From contig NZ_JASTWE010000003.1 in NCBI RefSeq assembly GCF_030282845.1, forward strand, positions 1 through 64,000: DNA of 64,000 nt, in the 5' to 3' direction. Positions 18,000 through 27,144 of the stretch are shown here, piece by piece. The position numbers and the translations under genes are program-made. The stretch comes from Pseudodesulfovibrio pelocollis. Lineage in GTDB: Bacteria > Desulfobacterota > Desulfovibrionia > Desulfovibrionales > Desulfovibrionaceae. The notes beneath the pieces are model-generated. The model saw only the letters and a program-made list of their open reading frames with translations, did no database searches and was not told the origin of the DNA. Numbering within the stretch: the stretch's first letter is position 1; every line of letters begins with the position of its first letter.

Positions 18000-18043
18000 A
18001 AAAAAAGCGGGAGGGTTACTTTCTTCAAAAGTCTCCCTCCCGC
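18000..18043 (-). terminator. Rho-independent terminator of the acyl-CoA dehydrogenase gene
   Basis: On the minus strand GCGGGAGGG (18043-18035) pairs with CCCTCCCGC (18015-18007) and is followed by seven T residues (18006-18000). It starts 8 bp after the stop codon at 18051. Confidence 0.88.
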
Positions 18044-18050
18044 ATTTTCA

Positions 18051-20159
18051 TTAGCCCATCGGATAATCAAGCGCCTCGGGGATCATGACCTCGATCAGGG
18101 CGTTGCCCGCGCGGTCCCTGGCCTTGCGCGAACCGGCCATGCACATGTCGATCCTGGCCTTGAGGGCGCGGAACTCGGGCAGCTCGTCGCGGCAGCAGTC
18201 GCCGTGGTCGCCGGGCAGGGCGCTCGGGGCGCTGCACTTGCACTCGTTGTAGCCGTAGACCAGCTCGGTGCAGATGCGGGCCACCTCGCCAGCGGCCCGG
18301 GCGGCCTGAACGTGGCAGATATCCTTGTAGAACCCGGTCAGATCGTCGATGCCGTCGGCCAGGGTCGGGCTCATGGGGCCTTTCTCGATGAGCTCCATGA
18401 CGTCGCAGGCCAGAAAGTAGGGTCCGAGCAGCCAGCCCAGTGCGTCGGCCATGGGGAAGGTCACGCCCTGGCGCTTGTTGTGGAAGAGCTTGCGGCCCTC
18501 GTCGTCGGTGGCGTTTTGCAGATGGTTCAGGGTCCACTGCCACAGCTCCATGGCCGAGGCCAGGACAAAGCCGCCCAGGCCGGGCACGTCGCGGCCAGCG
18601 CGCTGCATCTGGCGCACCCAGGCGCTCATTGTCGCCTGGAAGACCTCGCTGGTCATGGTCAGGGTCAGGTGACGGCGCTGCACGGCCTCCGGGCCTTCAT
18701 AGGTGGCCTCAAGCTGGGTGTCGGCCCATTTCTGCATCAGGAAGCCCGGACAGTCCTCGGTGATGCCGTAGCCGCCGACCAGGGCCACGGCCTCGCGCAT
18801 CATGGTGGCGCCAACGCCGGTGTTCCAGAGCTTGACCCCGGGGTTGAGCACTCCGGCCAAGGCCTCCATGGAGGCATACTGGACCAGGGTGTCCGCCTTG
18901 AGGGCGTCGAGGCGGGCCTGATCGCGCTCGGCGGCCGGGGCGTATTCGAGGTCGATGCATTCCTTGACCTGATCGCCGATGGCGCGCAGGGCGGCCATCT
19001 GCTTGCGCGGGCCGGTCACGCCCTGGGCCTCGAAATGGGCTTCCTTGGCCTTTTCGACGGGGTCGAAGGCATCGGCCAGCCGGGACGCGGCAAAGGCCAG
19101 GGAGCAGCCCGCCTCGCCGCTGGCCCAGACATCGATGAGTCGTTGCAGGGCGTCCTCGTTGATCTGGATGCCCTTGTCAAAGCGCGGGGAGCCTTCCTTG
19201 CAGGAATCGCCGCCCCGGAAGCGGTTGCGGTGGTAGCGGATGACCGGCTCCACGGCCGAAAGCAGCTTGGCCGAGGACATCAGCCCCACCGGAATGCGGG
19301 TGCGGTGGAAGACCGCGCCGATGATCTCGGAATGGTTGTATTTGGGCACGATCACGCCGTCCACCACCTCGTAGCCGCCGATGATGCGGCTGGCCGGGAC
19401 CTTGAGGTTGAGCACGGGATCGCGGGTGGAGGAAAGCTGATGGACCATCTTGAGGGTGGGCGCGCCCCGGTCGAAGAGTCCCTCGTCCGTGTCTTCAAGG
19501 ATGACCATGAACGAGCCCTTGATGCGCTCGTCGGCCGATTCCACGGCCGCGGTGACGAAATTGGCGAAGTCCATGTTGGTGATGAACCGGCCCCGCTTGT
19601 CGATCTGGAGGACCGGCTCCTGGCCGTCCTGCCACTCGGCCACGGTGGCCTTGCCGCAGAGCACGCCGGTGTCAACGCCCACGTAAGGCAGCGGCTCGGT
19701 CAGGGCAAAGGCGCCGCGCCATATCTCGCGGTCCTCGCCCGGCTGGGGCGGCACACATTTGGCCATGTAGAAATCGCGCTGCTCCGGGGTGCCCTTTTCG
19801 TGGATGGGAGCCAGGGCCAAGTTGGAGGCCAGCGAGCAGGTGGCCGCGCCCGCGTCCACCCAGGAGAGTTCAAAGGCGACCAGAGCCAGGGCCAGGTTCT
19901 TGGGACCCTCGATGAAACCGCCCTGGTGGGGGTCCATGAACAGCGCGGTGAGGCCGGACTGGTCAAAGGCGATGAGCAGCTCGTTCTTCTGGTCGGTCCA
20001 CTCGTGGGTGTTCCTCGCGCCGTCGGCCACCAGCCTGGCGACCACGCCCCGGGCGATGGCCCTGGCGGACTGGACGGACATCTGAAGATCGAAACGGTCG
20101 GAAAAACGCCACATGATCTGGCGGACGTCGTCCCCCGGGAGCGTACGCAATGTATACAT
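18051..20159 (-). CDS. Acyl-CoA dehydrogenase (large form)
   Basis: 702 residues, longer than the usual 380-600. It has an N-terminal helical domain, the FAD/substrate region with FALTEPLPYVGVDTGVL, and the C-terminal helical domain with GGYGITEDCPGFLMQKWADTQLEATYEG, where the acidic residues near the end match the family catalytic base region. A cysteine-containing extension follows (CKCSAPSALPGDHGDCC). It oxidises acyl-CoA and reduces ETF. The start ATG at 20159 has AGGAAAGG upstream; the much longer open frame upstream is not supported. The sequence TATTATATAG on the minus strand around 20200-20210 may be the -10 region. Confidence 0.87.
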   Translation of the reverse strand: MYTLRTLPGDDVRQIMWRFSDRFDLQMSVQSARAIARGVVARLVADGARNTHEWTDQKNELLIAFDQSGLTALFMDPHQGGFIEGPKNLALALVAFELSWVDAGAATCSLASNLALAPIHEKGTPEQRDFYMAKCVPPQPGEDREIWRGAFALTEPLPYVGVDTGVLCGKATVAEWQDGQEPVLQIDKRGRFITNMDFANFVTAAVESADERIKGSFMVILEDTDEGLFDRGAPTLKMVHQLSSTRDPVLNLKVPASRIIGGYEVVDGVIVPKYNHSEIIGAVFHRTRIPVGLMSSAKLLSAVEPVIRYHRNRFRGGDSCKEGSPRFDKGIQINEDALQRLIDVWASGEAGCSLAFAASRLADAFDPVEKAKEAHFEAQGVTGPRKQMAALRAIGDQVKECIDLEYAPAAERDQARLDALKADTLVQYASMEALAGVLNPGVKLWNTGVGATMMREAVALVGGYGITEDCPGFLMQKWADTQLEATYEGPEAVQRRHLTLTMTSEVFQATMSAWVRQMQRAGRDVPGLGGFVLASAMELWQWTLNHLQNATDDEGRKLFHNKRQGVTFPMADALGWLLGPYFLACDVMELIEKGPMSPTLADGIDDLTGFYKDICHVQAARAAGEVARICTELVYGYNECKCSAPSALPGDHGDCCRDELPEFRALKARIDMCMAGSRKARDRAGNALIEVMIPEALDYPMG

Positions 20160-20461
20160 TGAACCTTTCCTGAGTTTGATTTTGTGCCGGAATTCTGGAC
20201 TATATAATAGTAGTTGGGCACGATAGGGCATGTTCCCCCACGAGTCAAAGTGTTTTTGGCTCTCAAACACCCGTTTACCCCGCATCATGCCTTGATTCCG
20301 TGACTTTCCGACCGCGCCCCGCCCCCTGGCCCGGCCCCCTGCCCTGCGTGGGCCAGACATCCGCACCGCCACGTTGATTATAATGCGCCAAGGCCCCGTC
20401 CCCTTTGACTTCCGCCCCTGTTGGCGGCACAGTGTCAATGCCCGCACCGGGCCGTAAAGCC

Positions 20462-23400
20462 ATGAATCAGCATGAACCGAGCATACCCAGCCTCGCAGAG
20501 GCCATCCGGGCCTGCCGCGCCGCGCCCCTGGGCGGTGACACGCCCGATCTGGTCGCGACCGCGTCCGCCTTTGCCGAGGCAATGGCCGGACTGGGACCCG
20601 ACAGCGACGCCGAGGCGGCCCCGGTGGCCGACGCCGTGCTCAATCTCTTCCGCATCGCCCGCTCGTCGAGTGACGGATCCACCCTGCGCGCCTGCCTGCT
20701 GGGCATGCTGGCGGCGGGCCGGTTCGGCCGCATCCTGTCCAGCCGGGTGATCACGGGCATGACCGTGTCCCTGCGCGAGCTGGCCGCCGTGGTCGCCCCG
20801 CTCCCGGCCCCAACCCGGCTGGCACTGGCCCACGAGATGCTGCGCGACATGCGCACCATGCCGGACAAGCCACTCCTCTCCTGGCTCGAAGCGCTGGCCC
20901 GCCCTCTGGGCGAAACCGACCCGGCCGGGCTGGTCCCGTTCCTGGCCGAGCTGGGCGAAGCGGGCGAACCGCTGGCCTTCCCGGTGCGTCAGGTGCTGGC
21001 GGGCGGCGGGTTCGACAAGTGGATCGAGGCCCGGCTGAGTGCGGGCGCGGACAGCGCGGACCTCGACCGCCTGTGCCTGGCCCTGGTCGCCCTCAATTCA
21101 CCGGAACTGGCGCTGAGTCTGGCCCGGGCCATGGCCTCGGGCACAATCAGGCCCACGGCCACAGCCCTGCGCGCCGTGGCCGCGCTGACCGAGGCCGGGA
21201 ATCGCGCCGTGCTCGACATGTTCCTCAAGGTGCTCGCTTCCCGTGAGAGCGGTTCCGGCAACGCGCACCTGATCGGCGCGTGTCTGGACGGCATCATCGC
21301 CCAGGACACCCCGGCCACGGGCAGGCTGATGGCCACCATCCGCCTGAAGAAACCGGCCATGCGCCGGGCGGCCGACAGCCGGGTGCCCCTGCTGGGCGAC
21401 ACCGCCCATGCGGCGTACCTCGCCGCCCTGCCCGACGCCCACCGGGCCGGGGCCGAGGCCGACGCCCTGGCCGCGCTTCAGGCCATGGCCCCGGATTTCG
21501 TGGAGATCACCAGCCGCGCGGGCACGGCCAGACGGCGCACCCTCACATCGCAGCCGACCCAGTCCGAGCGGGTCCTTTCCAACGGGACCGACCCGGCGGC
21601 CGCCTGCCCCAAACCGGGACTCATGGCCCGGCTCTTCGGCTCCCGGCGCAAGACCCTGGCAGGGGTACTGCCGGGACTGCGCAACATTCGCCACATGGAT
21701 CTCGCCTGCTCCCGGATCGAGGACCAGGAGCTGGACGGCCGCGAGCTGACCGGGCTGGACCTCTCGGACTCGACCTTTGCCCGGGTCGTCTTCCTGCGGG
21801 TCAAGATGGCCGGTTCACGGCTGACGCGCAGCGTGTTCACTGGCGGCTCGGCCACGGGATGCGCCTTCACGGCCACGGATTTTTCCGGCGCGGACCTGAC
21901 GGGCGTCGCCTTTGCCAAGTGCACCTTCACGGACTGCGACTTCACGGGCGCGGCCCTTTCCGGCTGCACCTTTGCCGACTGCCGGTTCCGCACCTGCGCC
22001 CTGGGCGGGGCGGCGCTCCTGGACACGCGCCTCTCCCTGTGCGTGTTCACGGCCTCGGCCCTGGCCGGGGCCACCCTGCACGGGGTGCGCGCCCGCTCGT
22101 GCCGGTTCGAGGACACGGACTTCACGGCCACGGAATTCACGGCCTGCGACATGGCCGGGCTGGAGTTCATCGACTGCGCCATCCGGGCGGCGCGCCTTGC
22201 CGGATGCACCCTGTACTCCGTGACCATGCCCGGCACCACCGTTGCCGGCTGCCACGTCCACGCATCGGACATCCCCCACGCCCTGTTCCTGGGCAACCGG
22301 CTCGACCGGCTGCCCGAGGCCGCCGACGGGTTCGCCTCGGTGCCTCCCGACGCCCTGGCCGAAGCCCTGACCGACACCGGGGACCACGGCGAGCCCGCGA
22401 CCCTGCGCGACTGGGCCAGGGAGCTGACCTTCATGCGGCGCGAGCGGAGCATCCAGATGGCCAACCGCAAACGGCTGACCCGGGCCATGGGCCGCCTCGC
22501 CCCGGAAAAGCGGGCCTATCTGCACATGCTCCCCCACCTGCTGGCAACCGACGTGTTCGAATCCCGCTTCGGACTCGACAGCGTGCCGCCCTGCGAGGTC
22601 TGGGGCTACACCCCGAGCCTGACAGCCATCGAGCTGACCCGGCAGTTCTTCCCTGACATCAAGCCCTCCGGGGCCAGGGCGCGGGTACGCATCCTGGCCG
22701 TCTACGCCATGGGCAGCCTCGGCACCGTGGCCCAGACCGCGCAATCGGACATCGACTGCTGGGTCTGCTTTGACAGCGACGTGACCCCTGACGCCGAGGC
22801 CGGGCTGCGCCGCAAGCTCGATGCCCTGGGCCTGTGGGCCGAAAGCGAGTTCGGACTTGAGGCGCACTTCTTTCCCATGCGCATGGACGACGTGCGCGAC
22901 AACCGGTTCTCGTCCGGGGACGAGGAAAGCTCCGGCTCGGCCCAGGCGCTGCTGCTCAAGGAGGAGTTCTACCGCACGGCGGTGCGCATCGCGGGCAAGC
23001 ATCTGGCATGGTGGGTGACTCCGGCCGGTGCGGACAGGCCTGCGCACGATGCCTGTGTCCGGGCCGCTCGCCGCTACCCGGCCATGGGCCGTCCGAGGCT
23101 TGAGGACTTCGGCCATCTCGCGCCCGTGCCGCCGGACGAGTATTTCGGGGGGTCGCTGTGGCAGATGGTCAAGGCGATCCATTCGCCCTTCAAGTCCGTG
23201 CTCAAGCTCGGCCTGCTGGAGACCTACGCCGACCCGGCCGCCTCGCACCTGCCCCTGTGCGACCGCATCAAGCGCAACCTGTTCATGAACCGGCACGGCG
23301 TGCGCCACACCGATCCCTATGCCGGACTCTTCAGCACCCTGCGCACCTACTACGCGGACCTGGGCGATGTCGGGGCCGCGAGGCTGCTCACCGAGGCCTT

Positions 23401-24325
23401 CAGGCTCAAGGCCAACCTGCGCGACATCGAATTCTTCCTGGGCAGCCCGGCCCGGGCCGAGGACACAAGCCTTGTGACCACCCTCTTCGGCCGGGAATGC
23501 ACCGAGCCGGAACGCCGCTGCCACGCCGAGGTCGCCTGGACCTTCCAGAAGTCCCTGAAGATGGGCGGCGCGGTGCGCGACTACATGGTCTCCACCTACC
23601 AGCGCATCCAGGCCGGGCTTTCCGAGGGCGACCGGCAGGACGTGCGCATCACCCCCGAGGACCTGACCCGCATGGGGCGTCGCATTGCGGCCAACTTCTC
23701 GCCCAAGCCGCACAAGGTCATGCGCGTGCCCTTCATGGACGCCCCGGGCGGCGGCTTCGCCATCCTCCATTTCTCGGCCAGGAAGGCCCCGGGCAAGCAG
23801 ACCGTCTGGGTGACGCGCGGCGGTTCGCGCGCCGAGGCCAAGAAGCTGTCCTCCGCCCTTCAGGTCCTGCACTCGGGCGGCGACCCGGCCCACATGCTCG
23901 CATGGCTGCTGGCCAACCGGCTGTACACCCCGAGAACCCTGCTCCAGGGCGACCGGACCATGGCCCCCATCTCCCTGGCAGACCTCCAGAAACTCATGCC
24001 CGCCATGCACGAGTTCTTTCCCTTTGACCAGACCTTCGAGCGAGACATCAACGAGGGCCTGAACCCCGAGCGCGTCACCCGGGCCTTCCTCCTCTTCAAC
24101 CTGATGGCCGGGCCGGACCTCAAGCGCATCGAGCAGGTCTCGGTGATCTATTCCACCAACTGGGGCGAGATGTTCTGCCGCACCTTCCGCCAACCCGGGC
24201 CGCTCCTGGAGCGCCAACCGTCGCAGTTCCTGGCCGAGGCCCTGGACCATCCGGTCACGGACATCCCGAGGATGACCCAGTTCATCCCCAAGGGGTCGCA
24301 GTGCAAGCGGGTCAACCTGATCTGA
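20462..24325 (+). CDS. cyaA: Class I adenylate cyclase with alpha-helical and pentapeptide-repeat N-terminus
   Basis: About 1287 residues, against about 850 for E. coli CyaA. Residues 1-400 look like an alpha-solenoid. About 413-600 are pentapeptide-like repeats (A/C-D/T-F-x-x units such as FTATDFSGADLTGVAFAKC). From about 640 the class I cyclase domain follows: MGSLGTVAQTAQSDIDCWVC (near 749) matches the E. coli GS...SDLDIWVC catalytic strand, then EEFYRTAVRIAGK and EYFGGSLWQMVKAIHSPFKS. It makes cAMP from ATP in the cytoplasm. No good ribosome site precedes ATG 20462; ATG 20438 is an alternative. The gene stands alone on the plus strand. The pentapeptide insert is the odd part and may be a protein-interaction scaffold. 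Confidence 0.85.
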   Translation: MNQHEPSIPSLAEAIRACRAAPLGGDTPDLVATASAFAEAMAGLGPDSDAEAAPVADAVLNLFRIARSSSDGSTLRACLLGMLAAGRFGRILSSRVITGMTVSLRELAAVVAPLPAPTRLALAHEMLRDMRTMPDKPLLSWLEALARPLGETDPAGLVPFLAELGEAGEPLAFPVRQVLAGGGFDKWIEARLSAGADSADLDRLCLALVALNSPELALSLARAMASGTIRPTATALRAVAALTEAGNRAVLDMFLKVLASRESGSGNAHLIGACLDGIIAQDTPATGRLMATIRLKKPAMRRAADSRVPLLGDTAHAAYLAALPDAHRAGAEADALAALQAMAPDFVEITSRAGTARRRTLTSQPTQSERVLSNGTDPAAACPKPGLMARLFGSRRKTLAGVLPGLRNIRHMDLACSRIEDQELDGRELTGLDLSDSTFARVVFLRVKMAGSRLTRSVFTGGSATGCAFTATDFSGADLTGVAFAKCTFTDCDFTGAALSGCTFADCRFRTCALGGAALLDTRLSLCVFTASALAGATLHGVRARSCRFEDTDFTATEFTACDMAGLEFIDCAIRAARLAGCTLYSVTMPGTTVAGCHVHASDIPHALFLGNRLDRLPEAADGFASVPPDALAEALTDTGDHGEPATLRDWARELTFMRRERSIQMANRKRLTRAMGRLAPEKRAYLHMLPHLLATDVFESRFGLDSVPPCEVWGYTPSLTAIELTRQFFPDIKPSGARARVRILAVYAMGSLGTVAQTAQSDIDCWVCFDSDVTPDAEAGLRRKLDALGLWAESEFGLEAHFFPMRMDDVRDNRFSSGDEESSGSAQALLLKEEFYRTAVRIAGKHLAWWVTPAGADRPAHDACVRAARRYPAMGRPRLEDFGHLAPVPPDEYFGGSLWQMVKAIHSPFKSVLKLGLLETYADPAASHLPLCDRIKRNLFMNRHGVRHTDPYAGLFSTLRTYYADLGDVGAARLLTEAFRLKANLRDIEFFLGSPARAEDTSLVTTLFGRECTEPERRCHAEVAWTFQKSLKMGGAVRDYMVSTYQRIQAGLSEGDRQDVRITPEDLTRMGRRIAANFSPKPHKVMRVPFMDAPGGGFAILHFSARKAPGKQTVWVTRGGSRAEAKKLSSALQVLHSGGDPAHMLAWLLANRLYTPRTLLQGDRTMAPISLADLQKLMPAMHEFFPFDQTFERDINEGLNPERVTRAFLLFNLMAGPDLKRIEQVSVIYSTNWGEMFCRTFRQPGPLLERQPSQFLAEALDHPVTDIPRMTQFIPKGSQCKRVNLI

Positions 24326-24358
24326 GGGGGTGCATGCCCGGATTCCGGGCGGCCCGGG

Positions 24359-25162
24359 TCACGACGCCTTGCGCGGCAGCAGGAGCGAGGCGAAGAAGCC
24401 CACCGAGGCCACGGCGATGATGGACGCTCCCGAGGTGATGTCGGCCATGTACGAGACCGCCAGCCCGGCCACGGTGAAGACCCCGCTGAGCAGGGCCGAG
24501 AGGACCATCATGGAACCCAGCGAACGGGTGCGCCGCTCGGCGATGAAGGGCGGGATGGTCAGCAGCGCGATGACCAGAATCAGCCCCACCACCCGGATGA
24601 CCATGACCACGCTGAGGGCCACCATGGAGATGAGCAGGCAGTAGAGCACGTCCACGGGCACGCCGCGCGCCCTGGCGAACTCCTCGTCAAAGCTCATGGC
24701 CAGAAACCCGCGATAGAAGACGAGCACCAGCCCGGTCACCAGGCAGGCCAGCCCGGCCATGATCCACAGGTCGGACCGGGGCACGGCCAGGATGGAGCCG
24801 AAGAGGTAGCTCATGAGGTCCACGTTGTAGCCGGGCGAGAGGTCGAGCAGGATGATGCCCAGGGCCATGCCCGCGGCCCAGATGACGCCGATGACCGTGT
24901 CCGCCCGCTCCCGGGCGCGCAGGGTGACCAGGGCCATGATCAGGGCCGCGCACAGGGTGAAGCCCGTGGTCACGGGCAGCACGGGCAGGCCGAGGAAGAA
25001 GGCCAGCCCAACGCCGCCGTAGGAGGCGTGGGCGATGCCCCCGGATATGAAGACGATGCGGTTGACCACCACCAGCGTGCCGATGATGCCGCAGATGAGG
25101 CTGGCCAGCAGCCCGGCCATGAGCGCGTTGCGCATGAACTCGAAGTGGAGCATCTCCATCAT
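24359..25162 (-). CDS. znuB: Zn/Mn-type ABC transporter permease
   Basis: 267 residues, ABC-3 permease family (ZnuB/MntB/TroC). Eight or so transmembrane helices are visible, with NRIVFISGGIAHASYGGVGLAFFLGLP, the ARARGVPVDVLY cytoplasmic loop and VMVIRVVGLILVIALLTIPP. The ATG overlaps the upstream ATPase stop (ATGA), so the two are co-translated. No periplasmic binding protein is encoded nearby, which leaves metal specificity (Zn, Mn or Fe) open. Confidence 0.87.
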   Translation of the reverse strand: MMEMLHFEFMRNALMAGLLASLICGIIGTLVVVNRIVFISGGIAHASYGGVGLAFFLGLPVLPVTTGFTLCAALIMALVTLRARERADTVIGVIWAAGMALGIILLDLSPGYNVDLMSYLFGSILAVPRSDLWIMAGLACLVTGLVLVFYRGFLAMSFDEEFARARGVPVDVLYCLLISMVALSVVMVIRVVGLILVIALLTIPPFIAERRTRSLGSMMVLSALLSGVFTVAGLAVSYMADITSGASIIAVASVGFFASLLLPRKAS

Positions 25163-25959
25163 GATTCGTCCCCCTCGCGATGGCGGCCCAGCACCCGGTG
25201 GGGCACATCGCCGTGGGTCACCAACTCCACCGGGCAGCACAGCTCGCCCTCGCCGCCGTAGCCCATCCTGAACATCTCGCCGGTCAGCTCCGGCGCCTTG
25301 TGGAAATGCAGGGTGCGGTTGACGCAGGCCACGGACTTGACCCCCGAGGCCAGCGAGGAAATGTCGTGGCTGACCATGACCACGGTCATGTCGCGGTTTA
25401 ACTCGGCCAGCAGCCGGAAAAGGGAGTTGCGGCTCTTGGAATCCACGCTGGCCGTGGGCTCGTCCAGGAGGAGCAGATCGGGATCGTCCACCACGGCCCG
25501 GGCGATGAACACCCGCTGCTTCTGCCCGCCCGAGAGATCGGCCAGGGCGCGCGGCGCGTGATCGAGCATGTCCACCCGTTCCAGGGCGCGGCGCGCCCGC
25601 CGGGCTTCCTCGCGCCCTCCGCCCAGCCCGGCAATGCGCCCAAGGCCCGGGCTGACAGTGCCCATGCGCACCGCGTCGAGCACGGTGATGGGGAAGGAGC
25701 CGGAAACATGGGTGTGCTGGGGCAGATAGCCGATGCGCCCGCCCGCCTCGCCCGCAGGGACGCCCAGGACACGGACAGTGCCGCTGTCGGGCCGAAGCAG
25801 GCCGAGGATGACCTTGAGCAGCGTGGACTTGCCGCCCCCGTTGGGCCCGAGCACGGCCAGAAAGTCGTCCCGCTCCACCGCCAGATCGATATTCTCCAGC
25901 ACCGGGACGCCTCCGAAGGACAGGGTCACTCCGTTGATTTCTATTACATACTCAGCCAC
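25159..25959 (-). CDS. znuC: Zn/Mn-type ABC transporter ATPase
   Basis: 266 residues with Walker A GPNGGGKST, Q-loop YLPQ, signature LSGGQKQR, Walker B LLLLDEPTASVD and the H-loop MVSHD. The C-terminal tail (about 225-266) is cysteine- and histidine-containing (GGEGELCCPVELVTHGDVPHRVLGRH in part), which may sense metal. It energises the permease encoded immediately downstream. I see no convincing Zur or MntR box in the 59 bp upstream, so it may be transcribed from the rhomboid gene. Confidence 0.88.
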   Translation of the reverse strand: MAEYVIEINGVTLSFGGVPVLENIDLAVERDDFLAVLGPNGGGKSTLLKVILGLLRPDSGTVRVLGVPAGEAGGRIGYLPQHTHVSGSFPITVLDAVRMGTVSPGLGRIAGLGGGREEARRARRALERVDMLDHAPRALADLSGGQKQRVFIARAVVDDPDLLLLDEPTASVDSKSRNSLFRLLAELNRDMTVVMVSHDISSLASGVKSVACVNRTLHFHKAPELTGEMFRMGYGGEGELCCPVELVTHGDVPHRVLGRHREGDES

Positions 25960-26018
25960 TGGCGACTCCCGGATGGTTCAGTGTCCGTCAACGAAGCGAA
26001 GCTAGCACGCCCCCTGGC

Positions 26019-27041
26019 TCATGCCAACCAGGCATAGGCCCAGGCCCCGGCCGGAAGGGCCAGGGCGGCCGCGTAGAGCGCGCCGTCGGCTCCCGACGTG
26101 GGCAGCCCGGTGCGGCTGGCGGCCAGCCCGGCCAGCCCGCCCAGAAGCAACCCCGAGGCAAAGCCGAACAGGTGCGCGCCCAGGTCGGTGTTCTCCCCGG
26201 TGCCGAGCATGGCCAGCAGCCCCAGCCCGGCGGCCACCGGCACCAGGGCCGAGCGCAGGACGCGGGCCACGCGCTGGCCCAGCGGCTCGCTGCTCAGGCC
26301 TAGGCCGTGCAGCCCCCCGCCCACGGCAAAGGGGGCGATGGCGGCCAGCACCCCGGCCGCCCCAAAGGTGGCCGTGGAAAACCCGATGGCATTGTGCGGC
26401 GCGGCCAGGACCATGGCGTTGACCAGATTGCCCAGCCCGCCCGAGAGCATGGTCAGCAGCCAGGCGAACCCCGCGCCCAGTCGCCGCGAGGCGAGCCAGA
26501 CAAAGACCCCGCCGATGACCGCGTTGCCCAGCACGTGGGCACCGTCGCCGTGCAGGGTCAGGGCCGTGAAGAGCCGCCACCACTGGCCCGAGAGGATGCG
26601 CCCGGCGTCGGCGCTGCCCAGTTCGAGCCACAGGGCCGGATAGAGCCCCAGGCCCGGATAGGCGCGGTTGTACGCCCAGAAAAAGAGCACCAGCAGGGCC
26701 ATGGCCGCCACCGTGGGCTCGCCCCCGCTCACCGGCCGCAGATCGGGCAGGGACAGCGCATGGCCGCTCGGCGAGTTCTCCTCCAGATACAGGCGAATCT
26801 CTGCGGCCGCCCGCTGGGCGAACCACTGCTGCACCTGGATCGAATACCCCTGCCCCTGATCGGGCCGCAGCCGCTGCTGCCGATGGGGAATGTGGCGCGA
26901 GGCAAGGACCAGGGACCACTGCCGGGCCGTGGCGTGATCAAGGCCGCCCGCCCCCTCGCCCAGAACCAGCGGGGCCAGATCGGTCCACGATGGCCTGACG
27001 GCCCGGCGCAGAAAGCCCTGCGGTGTCTCGTCGCTGTGCAT
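26019..27041 (-). CDS. Rhomboid-family intramembrane serine protease
   Basis: About 340 residues. A cytoplasmic N-terminal region of about 120 residues precedes six or seven transmembrane helices. The rhomboid landmarks are present: WWRLFTALTLHGDGAHVLGNAV (loop 1 and His/Asn helix), the catalytic serine in GFSTATFGAAG, and the catalytic histidine in GAHLFGFASGLLLGG. It should cleave transmembrane substrates in the inner membrane. The ATG at 27041 lacks a clear ribosome site; a TTG six codons upstream is possible. Substrates are unknown. Confidence 0.8.
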   Translation of the reverse strand: MHSDETPQGFLRRAVRPSWTDLAPLVLGEGAGGLDHATARQWSLVLASRHIPHRQQRLRPDQGQGYSIQVQQWFAQRAAAEIRLYLEENSPSGHALSLPDLRPVSGGEPTVAAMALLVLFFWAYNRAYPGLGLYPALWLELGSADAGRILSGQWWRLFTALTLHGDGAHVLGNAVIGGVFVWLASRRLGAGFAWLLTMLSGGLGNLVNAMVLAAPHNAIGFSTATFGAAGVLAAIAPFAVGGGLHGLGLSSEPLGQRVARVLRSALVPVAAGLGLLAMLGTGENTDLGAHLFGFASGLLLGGLAGLAASRTGLPTSGADGALYAAALALPAGAWAYAWLA

Positions 27042-27088
27042 GACGGCATAGTAAGGCAAATCCCGGCCGGGTCAATGCGGTTTCACCC

Positions 27089-27117
27089 TTGCATGGCATG
27101 CTCGGCCGGTCTATGAA
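27089..27117 (+). promoter_or_regulatory. Candidate promoter of the NagZ-like gene
   Basis: TTGCAT (27089-27094) and TATGAA (27112-27117) are separated by 17 bp, 28 bp before the start codon at 27145. Confidence 0.5.
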
Positions 27118-27144
27118 CGGGAAACCGCAACCCCGGAGACCACC

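Noticed and set aside
20160-20582. N-terminal extension of the acyl-CoA dehydrogenase frame
   Set aside because: The extension is arginine-rich and without homology pattern, while ATG 20159 has an excellent ribosome site.
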